From: an uncultured Chloroflexota bacterium
Lineage (GTDB): Bacteria; Chloroflexota; Anaerolineae; Promineifilales; Promineifilaceae
Length of the DNA stretch: 35,163 nt
Direction: 5' to 3'
Assembly: GCA_900696625.1 (NCBI GenBank)
Contig: CAADGU010000352.1
Location: 1 to 35,163 of the forward strand
Below are positions 30,320 through 35,163 of this stretch, piece after piece. Numbering within the stretch: the first letter of the stretch is position 1; each line of letters opens with the position of its first letter. The translations under genes were made by a program, and so were the position numbers. The notes beneath the pieces were generated by a model that was not told the origin of the DNA, did not search any database, and saw nothing but the letters and a program-made list of their open reading frames with translations.

Positions 30320-32451
30320 CCCAGCCAATAAGCGTCGTTGGGCTGGCGCTGTCCATTTACATAAAGTGGCAGGCGGCTGCCGGTAGCCGGGTCATAAAAG
30401 CCGATGTGAAGGGGATAACGGCCGTCTACCCCACCCGCCGGCAGCGCCAGCGTATACGTATCGGTAAATACTTCACCTGCTGCCCAAAATGAAGTGGGAT
30501 AAAAACCATTTCGGGGGGGGCCGTCTGCCTGGGCGATGGGCGGCGCGGCGGGATCACCCAGGTGGACAAATGTGGTGAGCGCCTGGCCCGGCGGCTGCGT
30601 GATATGCCATTGCAACTGAACTTCCAGCGTTTGGGTGGTGGTGAGAACCTGCGCCCAGGTGAGCAGAATGCCATCCCCCCATTGTGCCAGAACCGGTGTG
30701 CTTGTTTCCGGCCATTGCGCCGGTATGACCTTCACCCGGCCGATCTCCACTGCTGTGCCGGCGTCCAGAATGGAGACAAAGAGGCGCGCTTCGGTAGGGC
30801 TGCTCGTGGTTGGTTCCAGGTATACGGAAACATCGTCTACGATGATGGTATCATCCGGCCAAAAGGTGGCCGGGAAAAGGCCATTGCCGTGATAGGTGTG
30901 GTGGCTGCCGACCAGCGCCAGGTCATGCCCTAAAACGGTAATGACTTCGGTGGGTGGGTGCGAGACGTTGCCCGTTTTCCGCCAATAGAGGGTGAATTCT
31001 AAGCGTTCGCCGGGTACGGCCGTTGCCGGTAAAGGCCCCACGGCAACCAGTTCCAAAACGCCGATGGGTGTCTGCACCAGGCGCGCCGTTGGCGGCAAAT
31101 CGGCCATGGTGATGAGCGGTGGCGGCATATACGCTGCCGGGATGACCACCAGGAGGGCATAACACGAGGTGAGCAAAGCGACGATTCCGGCCAGCCAGCC
31201 ATACCGCCACTGGCTCAGCCCATAAGCCAGCGCCAGGGAAATGGGGAGTATCGCCGGAAAGAGCAGCCGCCCCTGCTCCGCCGGGGTTCTGAGTAAAAAT
31301 TGTAGCCAACCGGCTGTGAGCAGCGCTACCCAACCGGCCAGGATGCCCACTAATTCCCATCGGATACGGTCATGGCGGTACACGGTCGTGCCTGTTCCCC
31401 CCAATCCAACCAGGGCAATGCCCCCCCACAACCAATAAACAAATGACGGCGGTTTTATCGTCATCCAGCCAAAATAGGCGACGGCGGATTGAGCGACGGT
31501 GACAAGCTCACGCAATAGCTGCCGGACGGTCAACGTTCGTTCACCACCGGCCAGTTCGATGAAGACAGTCGTCGCCGTGGGGTCGCCATAAAGCGCCCAG
31601 TTACGCCCAAACCACCAACCGGCAAGCAGAAAAGCGGGCAACAAGGTGAGCAAAATAAAGTCGCGCACGGCGGGCCAACGGCCGTACTGCTCCCCATGCC
31701 GCCACCACCACCAGCCCACTGCGCCTGTTCCCCATACCAGCAGCAGCAGCCCGGCCGTTTTGCTGAGCATGGCTGCCCCCAGTGTGATCCCCAACAAAAA
31801 CAGCCGTTTCCGGCTGACGCCGCTTAGCCACAACCGGAGAACTTGCCAGATGACCAGGGAGCTAAAGAGAATGATCAGTGTGTCGTTGCTGATGACGGCA
31901 TGGAGAAAGTTAAACTGGGGCAAAAAGGCGACCAGGGACATAGCCAGCAGCGCCCGGCCAGGCTGCAGCGGCCACAGCAGCCGCCCCGCCTGGTAAATGA
32001 GTGCCAACGTCAGCCCGCCGAGCAAAACAGAGACGAGACGAAGGCGGAAAACGGCCGTTTGCCACACGGCCGTTTCCCTCGTTTCTGGCACATACAAATT
32101 GGGGTTGCCCGTCGTCTGGCCCAATTGGGCGTAGGGGTTTATCTGCAAAGATGGCCCTTCACCCGACCGGCCTAACAGCACCGCCAGCAGCAGGTAATAA
32201 AGCGGCGGTTGCGCCGCCTCCTGACGCGCCAGATCATCCCCCACCCCTAGCAAAGTGGCCGCTACGCCTGGTAGAGTGGTTGCTACCGGCAAACGGCCGT
32301 TGACCGCAATTGCCTGCACCGTATAAAAATGGTGGTTTTCATCCGGCGCTTCAAAAACGGGCGTCACCAGCGCGTAACCGATGGTGAGCAGCCCATAAAG
32401 CAGCAAAACAGCCGCAGCCAAATAGCCAGGACGATGAATGTGCAATATCAT
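30295..32451 (-). CDS. DUF2142/GT-C-like polytopic membrane protein with beta-sandwich tail
   Basis: A 718-residue protein. The first helix is followed by PVFEAPDENHHFY (Asp37-Glu38, His40-His41) and QPPLYYLLLAVL, the pattern of DUF2142/GT39-like integral glycosyltransferases, whose first extracytoplasmic loop carries the catalytic acids. About eleven membrane helices reach residue ~450. The C-terminal ~260 residues are beta-sandwich modules (TLYWRKTG; QLQWHITQPPGQALTTFVHLGD; GRYPLHIGFYDPATGSRL). They match the tails of the proteins at 2-2632 and 9672-12134. ATG 32451 starts a divergent gap of only 39 bp to the gene at 32491. A lipid-linked sugar donor is likely; the acceptor is unknown. Confidence 0.72.
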   Translation of the reverse strand: MILHIHRPGYLAAAVLLLYGLLTIGYALVTPVFEAPDENHHFYTVQAIAVNGRLPVATTLPGVAATLLGVGDDLARQEAAQPPLYYLLLAVLLGRSGEGPSLQINPYAQLGQTTGNPNLYVPETRETAVWQTAVFRLRLVSVLLGGLTLALIYQAGRLLWPLQPGRALLAMSLVAFLPQFNFLHAVISNDTLIILFSSLVIWQVLRLWLSGVSRKRLFLLGITLGAAMLSKTAGLLLLVWGTGAVGWWWWRHGEQYGRWPAVRDFILLTLLPAFLLAGWWFGRNWALYGDPTATTVFIELAGGERTLTVRQLLRELVTVAQSAVAYFGWMTIKPPSFVYWLWGGIALVGLGGTGTTVYRHDRIRWELVGILAGWVALLTAGWLQFLLRTPAEQGRLLFPAILPISLALAYGLSQWRYGWLAGIVALLTSCYALLVVIPAAYMPPPLITMADLPPTARLVQTPIGVLELVAVGPLPATAVPGERLEFTLYWRKTGNVSHPPTEVITVLGHDLALVGSHHTYHGNGLFPATFWPDDTIIVDDVSVYLEPTTSSPTEARLFVSILDAGTAVEIGRVKVIPAQWPETSTPVLAQWGDGILLTWAQVLTTTQTLEVQLQWHITQPPGQALTTFVHLGDPAAPPIAQADGPPRNGFYPTSFWAAGEVFTDTYTLALPAGGVDGRYPLHIGFYDPATGSRLPLYVNGQRQPNDAYWLGQFSATSR

Positions 32452-32490
32452 TTGCCAGCAATTTTCTACCAGGGAAAAGGATATTTCAAC

Positions 32491-33030
32491 ATGATAAAAA
32501 AAACCTTTCGGTTGTTCTTTATTGTTTTACTTGTATTTGGCGCGGTTCAATATGTGTTTAGCTTCTCAACGGGCATTGCCGGTTTTTCCGGCATGAATGG
32601 CGGCAACAGTTGTAATAACTGCCACCACAGTGGGGTTACGCCCGAAGTCAGCATCAGCGGTTCCCAGGTTGTTTTGCCCGGCGACACCCAGATTTACACC
32701 CTGATCATTTCTGGCGGGCAAGAAACCGCCGGTGGTCTCAATGTGGCCGTGACCGATGGCAGTTTACTCTCGTTAAGCGGCGAAACACAGTTAATCAATG
32801 GCGAAATTGCCCACACCACACCGAAATCCGCCAACCAGGATGGGGATGTGGTGTTTAGCTATGCCTGGACGGCACCGGTGATTACCGGAACTGTCACCAT
32901 GTATGGTGCCGGTAATTCCGTGAATGGCAATGGCTCAAACAGTGGCGACGCGGCCGGCCTGACGGCGCTGTCCATTGTGGTGATGGAACTCAATGAGAGG
33001 CTCTATTTGCCCCTGATCCAGCGGGATTGA
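32491..33030 (+). CDS. Exported choice-of-anchor V-like protein with one CxxCH haem site
   Basis: A 179-residue protein. Residues 1-26 are a signal peptide (FRLFFIVLLVFGAVQYVFSFS). GIAGFSGMNGGNSCNNCHHSG follows, with the haem-binding CxxCH at Cys41, Cys44 and His45. The reelin-like beta domain of the choice-of-anchor V family comes next (VVLPGDTQIYTLIISGG; AGGLNVAVTDGSL; HTTPKSANQDGDVVFSYAWTAP). It ends in ERLYLPLIQRD, the [YF]LP motif at the very C-terminus. ATG 32491 has AAGGA upstream; the frame opens earlier at 32329. It is divergent from the DUF2142-like gene. No ACGGCCGT copy is present. Electron transfer at the cell surface is possible. Confidence 0.8.
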   Translation: MIKKTFRLFFIVLLVFGAVQYVFSFSTGIAGFSGMNGGNSCNNCHHSGVTPEVSISGSQVVLPGDTQIYTLIISGGQETAGGLNVAVTDGSLLSLSGETQLINGEIAHTTPKSANQDGDVVFSYAWTAPVITGTVTMYGAGNSVNGNGSNSGDAAGLTALSIVVMELNERLYLPLIQRD

Positions 33031-33036
33031 TGGGTG

Positions 33037-33068
33037 GATTGGTTCAATCTACAAAGATTGAACCAATC
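33037..33068. terminator. Bidirectional hairpin terminator
   Basis: A perfect 14-bp stem (GATTGGTTCAATCT at 33037-33050, complement at 33055-33068) with the 4-nt loop ACAA lies between two converging genes. The right arm touches the stop codon of the gene at 33068-33736. Confidence 0.8.
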
Positions 33069-33736
33069 TAAGGCGCAGGCACACAGGGCGATTCCGGCCA
33101 ATCATCCAACTGCCCCATGCCATTGGTGGAAAGTACCAGGCGATCTAGCCGAAAGCCGGCCGAACGGGCGGAAAGTTCCAGGGTGTGCAATCCGGGCTGC
33201 ACATTGAAAAATTCTGCCGCCGTCAGATGCCCACCGCCGTAATCAAAGTTGAAGTCATACGTCCAGGCATCCACCACATTGGAAAAACCTTTGACCCAGG
33301 GGCGATCATCCAGGCGTACCCAGACATCGTTAAAGTCGGTGGGGCTAAGTGGGTGGGAATTGCGGATGTTGAGCCGGTAGGTACCGGATTTGGTCAAACT
33401 GATGGGGTAGGTTAAAACGGCAATGCCGGGCTGCGCCAGATAGTCGGGGCCGGTCCAGACGTAATAGCCGCTGCCGGTATAACCGGGGAAACCGGTCTGC
33501 AACTGCCACTGGTCTACGGCCGTTACCGATTCAATCTCAATCACCAAGGCGTCGTCCGTTTCCGTGTAGTAACAGATGTCTGGCGGGGAGATGACCAGGG
33601 GGAGAAAGACAGGCGGCGCTTCCTGCCCGGCAGCCCCTGGCTGCGCCAGAAAGAAAAACAGAGCCAGCAGAGCTACCGTTGTAATCCCCGTCCCAACAAA
33701 TAATAATCGTCCTCTCCACAGGTCTGAATTTTCCAT
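33068..33736 (-). CDS. Exported CBM-like (galactose-binding fold) protein
   Basis: A 222-residue protein. The signal peptide spans ~13-35 (LLFVGTGITTVALLALFFFLA). PPVFLPLVISPPD, the [YF]LP motif, comes directly after it. Residues ~55-215 resemble a carbohydrate-binding module of the galactose-binding fold: VIEIESV, GYTGSGYYVWTGPDY, GTYRLNIRNSH, DVWVRLDD, GLHTLELSARSAGFRLDRLVLS. It may bind surface or environmental glycans. The ATG at 33736 has GGAGG about 7 nt upstream; an ATG at 33751 overlaps that site and is not preferred. It converges on the choice-of-anchor V gene. Confidence 0.75.
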   Translation of the reverse strand: MENSDLWRGRLLFVGTGITTVALLALFFFLAQPGAAGQEAPPVFLPLVISPPDICYYTETDDALVIEIESVTAVDQWQLQTGFPGYTGSGYYVWTGPDYLAQPGIAVLTYPISLTKSGTYRLNIRNSHPLSPTDFNDVWVRLDDRPWVKGFSNVVDAWTYDFNFDYGGGHLTAAEFFNVQPGLHTLELSARSAGFRLDRLVLSTNGMGQLDDWPESPCVPAP

Positions 33737-33796
33737 CAACTTCCTCCTCATAACTTCAGGGTGATTTTCAAAAGCACCCTACCACAAATATCGCGC

Positions 33797-34183
33797 TTAG
33801 CGAAGATAAGGTTGTTGGACGTTAAGCTCTTGTATGACACGAAAATGCTTGATGTTGAAAGAAAAAAGTGTCGCAGACTGGTGTATGGTCTGGGCGGCAA
33901 TTAAGCAGTCTGGAATGCTCAAACCGGTCGTGAAACGATATTGTGCCAGTAAGCTATAGGCCGAAACAAAGTCAGCGGCCCCCGGCCTGGTAACAGTAAA
34001 CAGGCCCAAAAACTTTTCGGTGTGTTTTAATTCTGCTTTGCTGCCACACCCTATTACCAGTTCCATGGCAACCACACCGGAAACTTGAAATTGAGTTGAA
34101 GATGCGGTAGAAAGCCAGTTTTGTGCTGGGGGCAGCCCACGTAAACAATCTATGAGAACATCTGTATCCAGAAAAACCGTCAC
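33797..34183 (-). CDS. vapC: VapC-type PIN-domain toxin
   Basis: A 128-residue PIN-domain protein of normal VapC length. The acidic residues of the metal site are seen at Asp6 (VFLDTDVLID), Glu41 (VVAMELVIG) and Asp92 (LSIPDCLIAA), with Asn110 in FNIKHF. VapC toxins are endoribonucleases, often cleaving tRNA or rRNA, held inactive by VapB. It starts with GTG at 34183, overlapping the antitoxin stop (GTGA), the usual arrangement of such pairs. Confidence 0.88.
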   Translation of the reverse strand: MTVFLDTDVLIDCLRGLPPAQNWLSTASSTQFQVSGVVAMELVIGCGSKAELKHTEKFLGLFTVTRPGAADFVSAYSLLAQYRFTTGLSIPDCLIAAQTIHQSATLFSFNIKHFRVIQELNVQQPYLR

Positions 34184-34428
34184 AGTGATCTGCTCCAGGC
34201 TTGCTGACGCAACTGACGAGCATAGTCATTGGTAACGTCCGTACGATCTTTCCACATGCCGAAGAATTCGGAATTCAGTAGATCACCTAGTGTGTTCAAT
34301 GTTTTTTGTTCAGGCAACATTAAAAAAATCAAGAACTTGGTAGGTCCTGCCGGAACATCATCGGGTAATTTAACGTAAATTTCCCGCTCCTTTGTTGTTT
34401 CAGTCGTGAACTCAAGTGCTTTTATCAT
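34180..34428 (-). CDS. VapB-type antitoxin partner
   Basis: An 82-residue protein paired with the PIN toxin. The N-terminus (MIKALEFTTETTKEREIYVKLPDDV) is beta-strand-like. The C-terminal half (SEFFGMWKDRTDVTNDYARQLRQQAW) has the FGMWKDR...YARxLR pattern common in small partners of PIN toxins. ATG 34428 is chosen because GGAGG lies 5 nt upstream. Antitoxin first, toxin second, with a 4-bp overlap, is typical. The DNA-binding type is unclear. Confidence 0.75.
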   Translation of the reverse strand: MIKALEFTTETTKEREIYVKLPDDVPAGPTKFLIFLMLPEQKTLNTLGDLLNSEFFGMWKDRTDVTNDYARQLRQQAWSRSL

Positions 34429-34466
34429 CATATCCTCCGTCAGCCCATCACACACGTTTCATAATA

Positions 34467-35159
34467 TCAGGTTCTATGCAGAGCCTTGATGCCATTTGCC
34501 GTAGCCAGCACTACGTCCGTGGCCAGGCCGAGAAAGAGGCCGTGTTCGACGATGCCGGGCTGTTGGCGGATGGATTGCGCCAACGCCGCCGGGTTAGGGA
34601 TGCCGTCGAAATGGCAGTCGAGGATGTAATTGTTTTCGTCGGTGAGGTAGGGTTGGCCGTCTGGCCCTTGCCGTTTTTCCACGCGCGCGCCTAGAGAGAT
34701 CAGATAGTCGTGGCACGGCCGTACCGCAAACTGTACCACCTCCACCGGCACCGGCGCGCGCGTGCCCAACAAGGCCACCTGCTTACGCTCATCGGCCACA
34801 ATGACCATCCGTTTGGAAGCGGTCGCCACAATTTTTTCGCGCAGCAGCGCCCCGCCGAGTCCCTTGATCAGGTTAAAGTTTGGGTCAATCTCGTCTGCGC
34901 CATCAATGGTTACATCAATGTGAGCATAATCGTCCAGTGTGCCCAGAGGAATGCCCCACCGTCGCGCTTCTTGGGCTGTAGCCTCCGAAGTCGGCACGCC
35001 TACAATGCCCGGCAGCGCCCCCGCCTGCCATAGTTGGCCGATCTTGCGCGTGGCGTGTACGGCCGTGCTGCCCGTACCCAGGCCGATGATCATTCCTGGC
35101 TTCACCGCCAGCATCACCGCCTTCTCCCCAGCCTGTTGTTTTAATGTTTCAATGTCCAT
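34467..35159 (-). CDS. rpiA: Ribose-5-phosphate isomerase A
   Basis: A 230-residue protein, the full RpiA length. It interconverts ribose-5-phosphate and ribulose-5-phosphate in the cytoplasmic pentose phosphate pathway. Signature pieces are GLGTGST at residues 26-32, the catalytic DGADEID at 86-92, KGLGGALLREKI at 99-110 and GLATDVVLA near the end. ATG 35159 lies 4 bp from the window edge, so the gene is complete but its ribosome-binding site is not visible. It ends 38 bp before the antitoxin start. Confidence 0.95.
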   Translation of the reverse strand: MDIETLKQQAGEKAVMLAVKPGMIIGLGTGSTAVHATRKIGQLWQAGALPGIVGVPTSEATAQEARRWGIPLGTLDDYAHIDVTIDGADEIDPNFNLIKGLGGALLREKIVATASKRMVIVADERKQVALLGTRAPVPVEVVQFAVRPCHDYLISLGARVEKRQGPDGQPYLTDENNYILDCHFDGIPNPAALAQSIRQQPGIVEHGLFLGLATDVVLATANGIKALHRT

Positions 35160-35163
35160 GCTC

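Larger units (their letters stand above)
77..35066. repeat. Dispersed palindromic octamer ACGGCCGT, about 89 copies
   Basis: Hand scanning found about 89 copies between 77 and 35066, roughly one per 395 bp. Examples are 77, 446, 881, 1865, 6543, 6563, 9750, 12291, 17301, 22388, 22418, 24594, 24642, 26045, 26108, 32051, 32066 and 35059. At ~57% GC about one copy is expected. Most CGGCCG hexamers in the window carry the flanking A and T (I noted only about a dozen that do not), so the unit is the octamer. Almost all copies lie inside coding sequences. Because it is palindromic it is strand-neutral; in genes it is mostly read Thr-Ala-Val or Asn/Asp/Tyr/His-Gly-Arg, rarely Arg-Pro. It resembles HIP1 (GCGATCGC) in behaviour but not in sequence. 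Confidence 0.93.

Noticed and set aside
33752-33796. Gap between the CBM-like and vapC genes
   Set aside because: Only 45 bp with no clear hairpin or promoter; nothing supportable was found.

Overview
The window reads as a bacterial chromosome segment of moderately high GC. The best guess is a Chloroflexota lineage close to Anaerolineae/Ardenticatenales. This rests on gene content (large PMT-like membrane proteins with beta-sandwich tails, cNMP/bacterial-PH proteins, choice-of-anchor V proteins, Thr/Pro-rich exported proteins with a Phe/Tyr-Leu-Pro-Leu/Val motif) and not on any rRNA or marker gene, so it is an inference. No rRNA, tRNA, CRISPR array, phage module or transposase gene was recognised.

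Layout. 1-2632: the 3' part of a very large membrane protein. 2633-3049: a convergent intergenic gap with a cluster of DnaA boxes (candidate origin). 3050-7249 (-): two B12-binding radical SAM proteins around a nucleotidyltransferase-like protein. 7339-9651 (+): a DUF952 protein and a cNMP-binding/bacterial-PH membrane protein. 9672-14298 (-): an epimerase, a GT4 glycosyltransferase and a DUF2723 membrane protein, probably a surface-glycan unit. 14374-16480 (-): a CinA-like/NMN-adenylyltransferase-like fusion coupled to a YhaM-type OB-HD nuclease. 16619-17663 (+): UbiX and a PPOX-fold protein. 17727-18956 (-): a NYN/LOTUS-type protein. 19124-20746 (+): a small membrane-anchored protein and a methyltransferase. 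20891-30319 (+): six exported proteins in a row (glycosidase-like, MA-type peptidase, oligopeptide-binding lipoprotein, DUF5060 glycosidase, an unknown, PQQ-type sugar dehydrogenase). 30295-35159: a DUF2142-like membrane protein (-), a CxxCH choice-of-anchor V protein (+), a secreted CBM-like protein (-), a VapBC pair (-) and rpiA (-).

The most striking property is not a gene. The palindrome ACGGCCGT occurs about 89 times by hand count, where roughly one copy is expected, nearly always inside genes and mostly read as Thr-Ala-Val or x-Gly-Arg. This resembles HIP1 of cyanobacteria. A second layer is a set of short tandem arrays with 7-, 8- or 9-nt units, often folded as inverted repeats, lying between and inside genes. 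Several supply stop codons, start codons or peptide segments. Together with perfect 14-17 bp palindromes they suggest a genome shaped by small palindromic repeats. Two further themes are a shared beta-sandwich tail on three polytopic proteins and a [YF]LP[LV][IV] motif in five exported proteins. A DnaA-box cluster and an intergenic parS-like site suggest that the segment may be origin-proximal.
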